Positions 1 to 6,421 of a stretch of DNA of 7,328 nt are shown one piece after another; the stretch's first letter is position 1; each line of letters opens with the position of its first letter. Below the pieces are notes generated by a model, which ran no database searches, had not been told where the DNA came from, and saw nothing but the letters and a program-made list of their open reading frames with translations. The position numbers and the translations under genes were made by a program. The stretch covers positions 1 through 7,328 of the forward strand of contig SCVU01000182.1 in assembly GCA_004296785.1 (NCBI GenBank), given 5' to 3'. Source of the stretch: Planctomycetota bacterium (lineage in GTDB: Bacteria > Planctomycetota > UBA1135 > GCA-002686595).

Positions 1-266
1 GAGCGCTCCGTCTCACGCGCGACGCGCACGGTCGTGCGCGACTGCGCCGCCTGCTCGTCCTGCGCCGCGCGCTCGAGCGCGTACAGACCGAGCTTGCCGA
101 TCACGAGCACGCACGCGAGCGAGGCTCCGCCGCGCGCGCACGCGACCCACACGGGCACGTGTTGCAAGAGCGACACGAGCGCGGACCCGGCCGCCGCGGC
201 GACCGCGACGCGCCGCAGCAGTGGCTCGAACTGCCGGGGCTCGAAATGCTGGCGCGGGCTGTCCAT
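1..266 (-). CDS. Small membrane protein of unknown function, partial (3' end beyond the left edge)
   Basis: I do not recognise this protein. An open frame starts at ATG 264-266, 9 nt after the flhG stop, and stays open for 88 codons plus two bases to the window edge, so the C-terminus is missing. It begins MDSPRQHFEP. Two hydrophobic stretches follow, at about residues 20-42 (Ala/Val-rich, with a His and a Pro near its end) and about 47-63. After these the chain becomes polar and charged (Glu, Gln, Arg, Thr; residues 65-88). This reads as a two-helix membrane protein with a cytoplasmic-looking tail. The upstream CGGATCCGG carries only a weak GGA ribosome-site candidate, so translation is probably coupled to flhG. 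Its place suggests co-expression with the flagellar genes, but no function can be given. In many genomes flhG is followed by fliA or chemotaxis genes; this does not resemble either. Same strand, spacing and codon bias support a real gene. Confidence 0.62.
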   Translation of the reverse strand, partial: MDSPRQHFEPRQFEPLLRRVAVAAAAGSALVSLLQHVPVWVACARGGASLACVLVIGKLGLYALERAAQDEQAAQSRTTVRVARETER

Positions 267-275
267 CCGGATCCG

Positions 276-1124
276 CTATTCGGCGCTTCTCGCGCGCAGC
301 TTGAGCGGCTCGAGCGGGCACGAGCGCTCGACGTGGCCGGCCAGCACGTCGATGCAGCGCGCGGCCAGGCTGTGCGGATCGCGCGCGACGAACGGCTGGC
401 GCGCGAACACGCTCCGCGCGGCTTCGCTGCTGCGCGGCAGCCAGCCCGCCAGGCGCGGCGACCGCGCGAGGAAGCGCTCGCTGACCAGGCGCAGTCCGCG
501 CGCGACGCGCTCGGCCTCGTCGGGACCGCTGACGAGGTTGACGAGCACCTCGGGTGTGGGGATCTCGACCGACGCGCGCGCGCCGTGCGCATCGAGCGCC
601 TTGATCAGGCCGTACGCATCGGTGAGCGCCGCGGGCTCGGGCGTCGTCACGATCAGCACGCGGCTCGCCTGCGCGGCGGGCCACAGCACGTCGACGCCGA
701 TGCCGGCCGCCGCGTCGCCGATCACGACGTCGTAGCTGCCGCGCAAGCGCTCGAGCCCGCGCTCGAGGGCCGCGCGCAGCGCCGGCGCGAGTCCGACCAT
801 GCCGGGCTCACCGGTTCCCGCCGCGAGCAGGTCGACGCGTTCGGCGACGCGTTGGATCGCGTGCTCGAGCGGTCGGTCCTCGAGCAGCGCGTGCTCGAGG
901 CTGCGCTCGGGCGAGCTGCCGAACAGCACGTGCTGGTTGCCGAGGCCGAGGTCGAGGTCCGCGAGCAGCACGCGCCGGCCGCGGCGCGCGAGCGCGAGCG
1001 CGAGGTTCGCGCACACGAGGCTCTTGCCGACGCCGCCCTTGCCGCCGGCGACGAGCAGGAACGGCGCGCGATCGCGCGGCAGGCCGCCGACGCGCTCCGC
1101 CGTCGCGCACAGGACGCTCGTCAT
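276..1124 (-). CDS. flhG: FlhG (FleN/YlxH), MinD-type ATPase controlling flagellar number
   Basis: Encodes 282 residues, the usual size for this ParA/MinD-family ATPase, which cycles between cytoplasm and membrane, works with FlhF, and limits flagellar number. The deviant Walker A motif GGKGGVGKS is at residues 27-35. The second switch DLDLGLGN at 56-63 matches the FlhG DADLG(L/A)N pattern. The Walker B region VVIGDAAAGIG is at 133-143, with Asp137. The FlhG-typical stretch TTPEPAALTDAYGLIK lies at 160-175 and separates it from plain MinD. The C-terminal end (250-282) is only weakly amphipathic, so a MinD-like membrane-targeting helix is not obvious. The N-terminus before the P-loop is about 25 residues and lacks a recognisable DQAxxLR motif, which in characterised FlhG proteins stimulates the FlhF GTPase. 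ATG 1122-1124 overlaps the flhF stop by 4 nt (ATGA) and follows a strong GGGAGG site. The same frame stays open upstream to 1907, but that part is a shadow of flhF. Confidence 0.93.
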   Translation of the reverse strand: MTSVLCATAERVGGLPRDRAPFLLVAGGKGGVGKSLVCANLALALARRGRRVLLADLDLGLGNQHVLFGSSPERSLEHALLEDRPLEHAIQRVAERVDLLAAGTGEPGMVGLAPALRAALERGLERLRGSYDVVIGDAAAGIGVDVLWPAAQASRVLIVTTPEPAALTDAYGLIKALDAHGARASVEIPTPEVLVNLVSGPDEAERVARGLRLVSERFLARSPRLAGWLPRSSEAARSVFARQPFVARDPHSLAARCIDVLAGHVERSCPLEPLKLRARSAE

Positions 1125-2101
1125 TCGAACCTCCCGCGCAGCAACAGGTCCGCGGCGCGCTCGCCGTCGGCGCGGCACAGGTCGTGTTCCTGCAGCGGCC
1201 CGCGCGACAACAGCGCGAGGCCGAGCGCGCGCCGCGCGCACAGCTCGATCGCCGCGCCCGGCTCGGACGTCTCGTCGAAGCGCGTCAGCACGGCCGCCGT
1301 CGGCCGCAGCGCCTGCGCCGCCTCGAACTGATCGGCGAGCACGCGCACCGACAGCGCGGCCGACAGCACCAGGTAGCGCGTGATGCCGAGATCCTCGGCG
1401 CCGCACAGCGCGGACTGCAGCGCGAGCTCGGCCGGCTGCGTCCGCTCGACGCCCGGCGCATCGACGAGCACGATGTCGCAAGCCGCGCGCTCGGCGAATG
1501 CGGCCGCGAGCGCGCCGCGCTCGCGCGCGATCGCGATCGGGCGGCCGAGTGCGCGCGCCGCCGAAGCGAACGGGAGCCCGATGCGCTGCGGATCGTCGAC
1601 GAGCGCGACGAAGCCGACTGCGCGCCCGGCGCGGCCGAGGCGCATCGCCAGCCGGCCCGCGGCGCTGCTCTTGCCGGCGCCGGACGCGCCGACGAACGCG
1701 ATGCGCGCGCGCGGCTTCGGCGACGGCGCGATCGGCACGCACGCGCCGATCGCGCGCGCGGCGGAGTCGATCGCCAGGATCCCGCTCGTCCCCTCGCGCG
1801 CGGCGATCTCGGCGACGCGCACCGCGAACGGTTCGCTGACGCCGTTGCGACGCAGACGCGCGACGAGCTCGAGCTGCCCCGCGTCGCGCGCTTCCGAGTT
1901 CGGCCACACCTTCAGCCGCACGTCGGAGCGGCGCGGCGCCGGGACGAGCACCGCGGGGTCGGTCGCCACGGCGACCGAGACCGAGATGCTGCCGTCCGGC
2001 AGCGCTTCCTGCGCGACCACGACGGCGTCGTCGCCGCCGCGCGCGCGCGCGCGCTCGAGTGCCTCGCGCAGGTCCCGTCCGCGAACACGCAAGATACCCA
2101 T
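1121..2101 (-). CDS. flhF: FlhF, SRP-type GTPase for flagellar placement, with divergent GTPase motifs
   Basis: Encodes 326 residues, shorter than most FlhF proteins. FlhF recruits the first flagellar components to the correct membrane site as a GTP-dependent homodimer. The N-terminus (MGILRVRGRD, then LREALERARA and DDAVVVAQ to about residue 31) matches the FlhF start pattern, followed by a short B domain. A four-helix N-like region is at about 75-130. The G domain has a good P-loop, GASGAGKS (138-145). Later motifs deviate: DDPQR (169-173) sits where DTYR is expected, DAPGV (214-218) where DTAGR is expected, and TRFDET (273-278) where TKLDET is expected. The family call rests on the N-terminal signature, the order and spacing of the motifs, and the place between flhA and flhG. 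The ATG at 2099-2101 is 1 nt past the flhA stop and has a GGAGG site. The GTPase may be slow, or binding without much hydrolysis; that is inference. Confidence 0.85.
   Translation of the reverse strand: MGILRVRGRDLREALERARARGGDDAVVVAQEALPDGSISVSVAVATDPAVLVPAPRRSDVRLKVWPNSEARDAGQLELVARLRRNGVSEPFAVRVAEIAAREGTSGILAIDSAARAIGACVPIAPSPKPRARIAFVGASGAGKSSAAGRLAMRLGRAGRAVGFVALVDDPQRIGLPFASAARALGRPIAIARERGALAAAFAERAACDIVLVDAPGVERTQPAELALQSALCGAEDLGITRYLVLSAALSVRVLADQFEAAQALRPTAAVLTRFDETSEPGAAIELCARRALGLALLSRGPLQEHDLCRADGERAADLLLRGRFE
1130..1135 (-). promoter_or_regulatory. Ribosome binding site of flhG (GGGAGG)
   Basis: On the minus strand GGGAGG lies 5 nt before the ATG of flhG and sits inside the last codons of flhF. 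It supports the ATG at 1122-1124 as the true start, rather than the longer open frame to 1907. Together with the ATGA overlap it suggests that flhG is translated both by coupling and by independent entry. Confidence 0.75.
2039..2054 (-). repeat. (GC)8 dinucleotide tract inside flhF
   Basis: Sixteen bases of strictly alternating G and C, within flhF codons 16-21, encoding the last base of a Glu codon context and then Arg-Ala-Arg-Ala-Arg. The tract could form left-handed DNA or slip during replication. A change of one or two repeat units would put flhF out of frame near its start. In so GC-rich a genome the tract may simply reflect alternating CGC and GCG codons. Confidence 0.6.
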
Positions 2102-2102
2102 T

Positions 2103-4238
2103 TCAATCCTCCATCCTCACGATGCCCGCCGTCTCGACGGCTCGCGCGGGCACGACTTCGTTGTAGGAGAGCACCGCGACCTTCGGCAGCGACTGGCGCA
2201 CCATCTCGTTGACGAAGCGACGCACGTTCGAGCGCACGAGCACCGCGACGTTCGCGCCGCCGCGCGCGCCCTTGGCGACCGAGTCGGCGATGCGCTCCAT
2301 CAGCGCCTGCAGATACGCGGGGTTCACGCCGCCCGGTTCGGCATCGCCGCCCAGTCCGACCGCGCCCGCCAGCCGCGCTTCGATCGCCGGATCGAGCGTG
2401 ACCACGCGCACGGTGCCGCCCTTGTCGGCGACGAGCTCGCACAACACGCGACCCAGGCGCGTGCGCACGTGCTCGGTCAGCGCCTCGGGGTCCTTGGTCT
2501 TCGCCGCGTGATCGGCGAGCGTCTCGAGGATCAGCGCCATGTTGCGGATCGGCACGCCCTCGCGCAGCAGATTGCGCAGCACCTTCTGCACGTCGCCGTA
2601 GCTCATGCGCTCGGGCAGGAGCTCCTGCACGACGGCCGGCGACACGCGCTTGACGTTCTCGACGAGCTCCTTCACGTCGTCGCGCGTCAGGATCTCGCCG
2701 AGCGAGCCGCGCAGCATCTCCGACAGGTGCGTGACGAGCACGCTCGTCGCGTCGATGACGGTGTAGCCCTGCAGCTCGGCTTCCTCGCGCTGCGACTCGC
2801 GGATCCACCACGCCGGCAGGCCGAACGCGGGATCGCGCGTCTCCTTGCCCTGCAGCTTGCGCCCCACCTGACCGCCGTCCATCGCGAGGAAGTGACCGGG
2901 CTCGACCGTGCCGCGGCCGACTTCCTGGCCGCCGATCAGGATCCGGTACGCGGTTGCGTCCTGGCGGATGTTGTCGCGGATGCGCACCGCGGGGAGCACG
3001 ACGCCCTCGCGCAGCGCGAAGCGCCGGCGCAGTTGCGAGATGTGGTCGAGGATGCCGGTGCCGCTCTTGTCCTGCACGAGCGGGATCAGCCGGTACCCGA
3101 TCTCGAGCGCGACGCGGTCGACTTGCAGCAACTCGTCGATGCCTTCGGCCGGCTTCGCGTTCGCCGCGTCGCCCGCGTTCGCGGCGCCGACGGCGCCCGC
3201 GGCGCTCGGCTTGGTCGCCGCGCCGGGCGCGGTGGCGCGCGCGCCGAGCGGCGTGGGCTCCTCGTCGCTCGCGAACAGCTTCGCGGCGAAGTACAGCGAG
3301 CCCGCCAGCGCGGCGAACGGCAACAGCGGCATGCCGGGCAGGAACCCGACGGCGCTCATCGTGCCCGCCGCGATCAACAGCGGCTTGCGGCGCAGCGCGA
3401 TCTGGCCGACCAGGCTCTCGCCCAGGCTCGACGGGAGGTTCGAGCGCGTGACGAGCACCGCGGCGGCGGTCGACACGAACAGCGCGGGGATCTGGCTGAC
3501 GAGGCCGTCGCCGACCGACAGCATCGAGTAGCGCTTGCCCGCCTCTGCGAGCGACAGCCCGTTCCACGCGCCGAGCGCGATGCCGCCGACGAGGTTGAGC
3601 GCGGTGATGATCAGGCCCGCGATCGCGTCGCCGCGCACGAACTTGCTCGCGCCGTCCATCGCGCCGTAGAACTCGGCCTCCGACGCGATCGCGTCGCGGC
3701 GCGTGCGCGCCTCGGCCGTGTCGATGATGCCGGCGTTCAGATCGGCGTCGATCGCCATCTGCTTGCCGGGCATCGCGTCGAGGATGAAGCGCGCGGCGAC
3801 TTCGCTGACGCGGCCGGAGCCCTTCGTGATCACGATGAACTGGATGATCACGAGGATCAGGAACACGACGAGGCCGACGGCGAGGTTGCCGCCGACCATC
3901 GAGCGCCCGAACGCCTCGATCACGTGACCCGCTTCGCCGTCGGTGAGGATCAGGCGCGTGCTCGCGACGTTGAGGCCGAGCCGGAACAGCGTCGCGAACA
4001 ACAGCAGCGTGGGGAACGTCGAGAGCTCCGACGTCTTCCGCACGTTCATCGTGACGAGCAGCAGCAGCAGCGACAGCGAGATGTTCAGCGCCAGCAGCAG
4101 GTCGAGCAGCAGCGGCGGGATCGGCGTGATCAGCGTGAGGATCAGGCCCAGCACGCCGATCGCGAGGAGCCAGTCCGCACGCCGCAGGATGCGCTCGCCG
4201 AGCGACTGCGCGCCGGCCGTGGTGTCGATCGGTGCCAT
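2103..4238 (-). CDS. flhA: FlhA, flagellar export apparatus ring protein
   Basis: Encodes 711 residues, close to the usual 690-700. FlhA forms the nonameric ring of the flagellar type III export apparatus; its membrane part works with the proton gradient and its cytoplasmic part docks chaperone-substrate complexes. About eight membrane helices lie in residues 20-320. Between them is the FHIPEP-family signature, with RVSEVAARF at 143-151, LDAMPGKQMAIDADLNAG at 153-170 and ASKFVRGDAIAG at 197-208, whose Asp204 corresponds to the conserved Asp of this loop. An Ala/Pro/Thr-rich linker (about 324-368) leads to the soluble domain, which is complete to the end and carries YRLIPLV (382-388), DNIRQD (422-427), PAWWI (475-479) and NMALILETLAD (566-576). 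The ATG at 4236-4238 is 7 nt past the flhB stop. No good Shine-Dalgarno sequence precedes it, so coupling to flhB is likely. FlhF and FlhG next door favour a flagellar role over a virulence-type injectisome. Confidence 0.98.
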   Translation of the reverse strand: MAPIDTTAGAQSLGERILRRADWLLAIGVLGLILTLITPIPPLLLDLLLALNISLSLLLLLVTMNVRKTSELSTFPTLLLFATLFRLGLNVASTRLILTDGEAGHVIEAFGRSMVGGNLAVGLVVFLILVIIQFIVITKGSGRVSEVAARFILDAMPGKQMAIDADLNAGIIDTAEARTRRDAIASEAEFYGAMDGASKFVRGDAIAGLIITALNLVGGIALGAWNGLSLAEAGKRYSMLSVGDGLVSQIPALFVSTAAAVLVTRSNLPSSLGESLVGQIALRRKPLLIAAGTMSAVGFLPGMPLLPFAALAGSLYFAAKLFASDEEPTPLGARATAPGAATKPSAAGAVGAANAGDAANAKPAEGIDELLQVDRVALEIGYRLIPLVQDKSGTGILDHISQLRRRFALREGVVLPAVRIRDNIRQDATAYRILIGGQEVGRGTVEPGHFLAMDGGQVGRKLQGKETRDPAFGLPAWWIRESQREEAELQGYTVIDATSVLVTHLSEMLRGSLGEILTRDDVKELVENVKRVSPAVVQELLPERMSYGDVQKVLRNLLREGVPIRNMALILETLADHAAKTKDPEALTEHVRTRLGRVLCELVADKGGTVRVVTLDPAIEARLAGAVGLGGDAEPGGVNPAYLQALMERIADSVAKGARGGANVAVLVRSNVRRFVNEMVRQSLPKVAVLSYNEVVPARAVETAGIVRMED
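2108..2112 (-). promoter_or_regulatory. Ribosome binding site of flhF (GGAGG)
   Basis: GGAGG lies 6 nt before the flhF ATG and is part of the last codons of flhA (Met-Glu-Asp-stop). It fixes the start at 2101 and implies coupled translation of flhA and flhF. Confidence 0.78.
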
Positions 4239-4245
4239 GGCAGAG

Positions 4246-5349
4246 CTAGCTCGCGCGAGCGACCTCTTGCACGCGGTAGACGTAGTTCAGGACTTCGGCG
4301 ACGGCCGTGTAGAGGTCGTCGGGGATCTCGGCGCCGATCTCGACGCGGCGGTGCAGCGCGCGCGCGAGCTGCACGTTCTCGTGCAGCGGCACGCCCGACT
4401 CGAGCGCGACCGTCTTGATGCGCTGCGCGATCTCGTCGAAGCCCTTCGCGACGACGCGCGGCGCGGCGAACGTCGGCTCGCCCGCGTCGTTGCGCGGATA
4501 CGAGAGCGCGACCGCGACGTGCGTCGGGTTCGTCACGACGACCGTCGCCTTCGGAACGTCCTGCATCATCCGGCGGCGCGAGACCTCGCGCTGCACCTGG
4601 CGGATGCGCGCCTTGATACGCGGATCGCCTTCGGTCGACTTGTGCTCGCGCTTCACTTCGTCCTTCGTCATCCGCAGGTCGCGCGTGTGCTGCCAGCGCT
4701 GGAAGAAGACGTCGCCGAGCGACAGCGCGAGACCGCAGCCGAGCACCCACAGCCCGAGCTTCCACGCCAGCTTCCCGAGCGCGACGAGGAACGGGCCGAC
4801 GTCTTCGCCCGCGGTCGCGATGATCGACGGCATCCCGCGCCACAGCACGAACGAGCCGACGCTCCCGATGATCGCGATGTGCAGGAACCCGAAGCCGACC
4901 TTGTTCAGGCTGCGCAGGCTGAAGAGCTTCCCGACGTTCGACGACGGGTCGAGGCGCGACGGATTGATGCCGACCGCTTCGCCCGCGATCACGAACCCGA
5001 CCTGCCCCCACGCGGCGAACGCGGCGGCGGCGAGGATCGGCCCGACCACCGCGACGAGCGCGAAGCCGACGACGGCCAGGCACTCGAGCACGAGCGCGAG
5101 GACGTCCGCGGGCATCCAGTCGCCGACCGCGGTCTCCGGCAGGCGCTGCACGAAGCGCCCGGTGAGCTGGCCGAGCGCTTCGACCAGGCGCGGCCCGCCG
5201 AGCAGCAGCGCCGCCATGCCGGCGAGTCCGGTGATCGCGGCGCCGAACTCCTGCGAGTACGCGACCTTGCCGCTGTTGCGCGCGTCCTGCTTGCGCCGTG
5301 GAGTCGCCTCCTCGGTGCGCTGGTCGCGATCTTCGTTGCCCTCGGCCAT
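4246..5349 (-). CDS. flhB: FlhB, flagellar export switch protein
   Basis: Encodes 367 residues, a normal length. FlhB wraps around the FliPQR gate and switches export from rod/hook to filament substrates after it cuts itself. The polar start EDRDQRTEEATPRRKQDAR (residues 6-24) is typical of FlhB. Four membrane helices lie in about 34-52, 82-112, 148-170 and 186-212. The linker MTKDEVKREHKSTEGDP (227-243) and KARIRQVQRE (246-255) lead to the autocleavage motif NPTH at 274-277, with expected cleavage between Asn274 and Pro275. The C-terminal part, ending with PLHENVQLARAL (321-332) and a final helix, is intact, so cleavage and substrate switching should be possible. ATG 5347-5349 is 4 nt past the fliR stop; a weak GAAGG lies 9 nt upstream, at 5359-5363. 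The final codons give the sequence before flhA. Confidence 0.98.
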   Translation of the reverse strand: MAEGNEDRDQRTEEATPRRKQDARNSGKVAYSQEFGAAITGLAGMAALLLGGPRLVEALGQLTGRFVQRLPETAVGDWMPADVLALVLECLAVVGFALVAVVGPILAAAAFAAWGQVGFVIAGEAVGINPSRLDPSSNVGKLFSLRSLNKVGFGFLHIAIIGSVGSFVLWRGMPSIIATAGEDVGPFLVALGKLAWKLGLWVLGCGLALSLGDVFFQRWQHTRDLRMTKDEVKREHKSTEGDPRIKARIRQVQREVSRRRMMQDVPKATVVVTNPTHVAVALSYPRNDAGEPTFAAPRVVAKGFDEIAQRIKTVALESGVPLHENVQLARALHRRVEIGAEIPDDLYTAVAEVLNYVYRVQEVARAS

Positions 5350-5353
5350 CGCG

Positions 5354-6118
5354 CTACGCCTTCATCTCCGCGAGGCCGGAACCGAGCAACGCGAGCAGGA
5401 GATCGGCGAGTCGGCGCGTGGCCGGCGCGATCAGCGGCGCGAACAGCATCATCAGCACGAGGCCGAGCAGCACGCGCACCTGGAAGGAGAGGTCGAACAC
5501 ATGGATCGCGGGCACGAGCCGCGACAACAGGCCGAGCAGGCACGTCGTGAGCAGCAGGCACGCGACCACGGGCGCGGCGAAGGTCAGACCGGCGGCGAAC
5601 ATCCGCGCGAAGCCGTCGACCGCGAGCTCCGACAGCCCGCTGCCGATGCGCATGCTGCCGACCGGCGCGACGCGGAACGACTCGGACAGCGCGCGGATCA
5701 TCCAGTGGTGCGCGTCGACGGCGAACAGCGCGAGCACGACGAAGGTCTCGTAGATGCGCGGGATGAGCCCGCTCGACACGCCGGTCGCGGGGTCGAGCTG
5801 CGACGCCATCGCGAAGCCCATGTCGTGGCCGACGATCTCGCCGGCGACCTGCACGCCGACCAGCAGGCACTGCAGGCAGAACGCGAAGAACAGGCCGATC
5901 AACAGCTCGCGCAGCGCGAGCGCCGCGAACTCGATCGGCGCCGGCGAGTGGTCGAGTGCGGCCCCGCCCGCCGAGTACAGCGCGAACGACAGGATCGCGA
6001 TCACCGCGACCTTCGTCGAGTTCACGCCCGTCGACAGCCCGAACAGCGGCGCGGCGAGCACGAACGCGCTCATCCGCACGAGGTACAGGCCGAAGGCTTC
6101 GATGGTTCCGGGAGGCAT
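5354..6118 (-). CDS. fliR: FliR, flagellar export gate protein
   Basis: Encodes 254 residues, a normal length. FliR is the single-copy subunit that closes the FliP-FliQ-FliR helical export gate in the inner membrane. The chain is hydrophobic, with membrane segments around residues 7-27, 37-56, 64-90, 122-142, 172-200 and 211-232. Family hallmarks are an early RMSAFVLAAPLF (15-26), RELLIGLFFAF (70-80), the GFAMASQLDPATG loop (101-113) and LLSRLVPAIHVFDLSF (197-212). The ATG at 6116-6118 is 14 nt past the fliQ stop. No clear Shine-Dalgarno sequence lies in that gap, but this start gives the usual short N-terminus, and the next Met (residue 16) would cut into the first helix. The gene is complete and undamaged. 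Confidence 0.97.
   Translation of the reverse strand: MPPGTIEAFGLYLVRMSAFVLAAPLFGLSTGVNSTKVAVIAILSFALYSAGGAALDHSPAPIEFAALALRELLIGLFFAFCLQCLLVGVQVAGEIVGHDMGFAMASQLDPATGVSSGLIPRIYETFVVLALFAVDAHHWMIRALSESFRVAPVGSMRIGSGLSELAVDGFARMFAAGLTFAAPVVACLLLTTCLLGLLSRLVPAIHVFDLSFQVRVLLGLVLMMLFAPLIAPATRRLADLLLALLGSGLAEMKA
5359..5363 (-). promoter_or_regulatory. Weak ribosome binding site of flhB (GAAGG)
   Basis: GAAGG lies 9 nt before the flhB ATG, within the last codons of fliR. It is a moderate match to the anti-Shine-Dalgarno sequence. The 4-nt gap to the fliR stop suggests that coupling contributes. Confidence 0.45.
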
Positions 6119-6132
6119 CGGTCGACGCGCGG

Positions 6133-6411
6133 CTAGGACAGTCCGAACTCGACCAACTGGGCGAAGATGCTCGCGGTGTAGTCCTTCAGGATCGCGAGGA
6201 TCGGCGCGAGCAAGAGCAGCGTCACGAAGAAGACCGCGAGCATCTTCGGGATCTGCGTCAGCGTCTGTTCCTGCACCGACGTCAGCGTCTGGAACAAGCT
6301 CACCGTCAGACCGACGACGAGACCGACGATCAGCATCGGGCCGGCGATGACGAGCGCCACCATCAAGAACTCGCGGGCGAGGTCCGCGATCCGCATGTCC
6401 ATCTGGTCCAT
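6133..6411 (-). CDS. fliQ: FliQ, flagellar export gate protein
   Basis: Encodes 92 residues, against about 89-90 in most FliQ proteins. FliQ forms two-helix hairpins that pack round FliP and FliR in the export gate. Two membrane helices are clear: about 14-38 (MVALVIAGPMLIVGLVVGL) and about 56-76 (KMLAVFFVTLLLLAPILAIL). Between them lies the conserved loop SLFQTLTSVQEQTLTQIPK (38-56), a strong FliQ signature. ATG 6409-6411 was chosen because GAGGG stands 5 nt before it. Two more Met codons (residues 4 and 6) could also serve and would change the length very little. The gene begins 8 nt after the fliP stop; the ribosome site overlaps that stop. The frame stays open further upstream, but that part is a shadow of fliP. 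Confidence 0.97.
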   Translation of the reverse strand: MDQMDMRIADLAREFLMVALVIAGPMLIVGLVVGLTVSLFQTLTSVQEQTLTQIPKMLAVFFVTLLLLAPILAILKDYTASIFAQLVEFGLS

Positions 6412-6416
6412 CGATT

Positions 6417-6421
6417 CCCTC
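6417..6421 (-). promoter_or_regulatory. Ribosome binding site of fliQ (GAGGG), overlapping the fliP stop
   Basis: GAGGG lies 5 nt before the chosen fliQ ATG and shares bases with the fliP TGA stop. It decides between the long open frame and the short fliQ start, and favours the latter. Confidence 0.72.

Noticed and set aside
267..275. CCGGATCCG dyad between flhG and the downstream gene
   Set aside because: It is too short and too close to the start codon to be a terminator, and no other operator feature is seen.
159..1331. Plus-strand open frame of 390 codons, and a similar one at 1184-2212
   Set aside because: Both are antisense to flhG and flhF, are rich in Arg, Ala and Glu, and show no motif or good start site; they are composition shadows.
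1125..1907. Long N-terminal extension of FlhG, or a fused protein, in the flhG frame
   Set aside because: The extra part overlaps flhF out of frame and is low-complexity Arg/Ala. The ATG at 1124 has a strong ribosome site and gives a normal FlhG length.
1912..3567. Minus-strand open frame of 551 codons across flhA and the start of flhF
   Set aside because: It is in another frame than flhA, is Arg/Ala/Gly-rich, and has none of the membrane helices or motifs seen in the flhA frame.
1380..4418. A 1012-codon open frame on the plus strand
   Set aside because: It lies wholly antisense to flhF, flhA and flhB, which have clear family motifs. Its product is almost all Arg, Ala, Asp, Gln and His with no domain pattern. 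It arises because high third-position GC removes stops from the antisense frame.
3943..6136. Overlapping plus-strand open frames 3943-5550 and 4415-6136
   Set aside because: They are antisense to flhA, flhB and fliR. The encoded Arg/Asp/Ser-rich chains have no recognisable domain.
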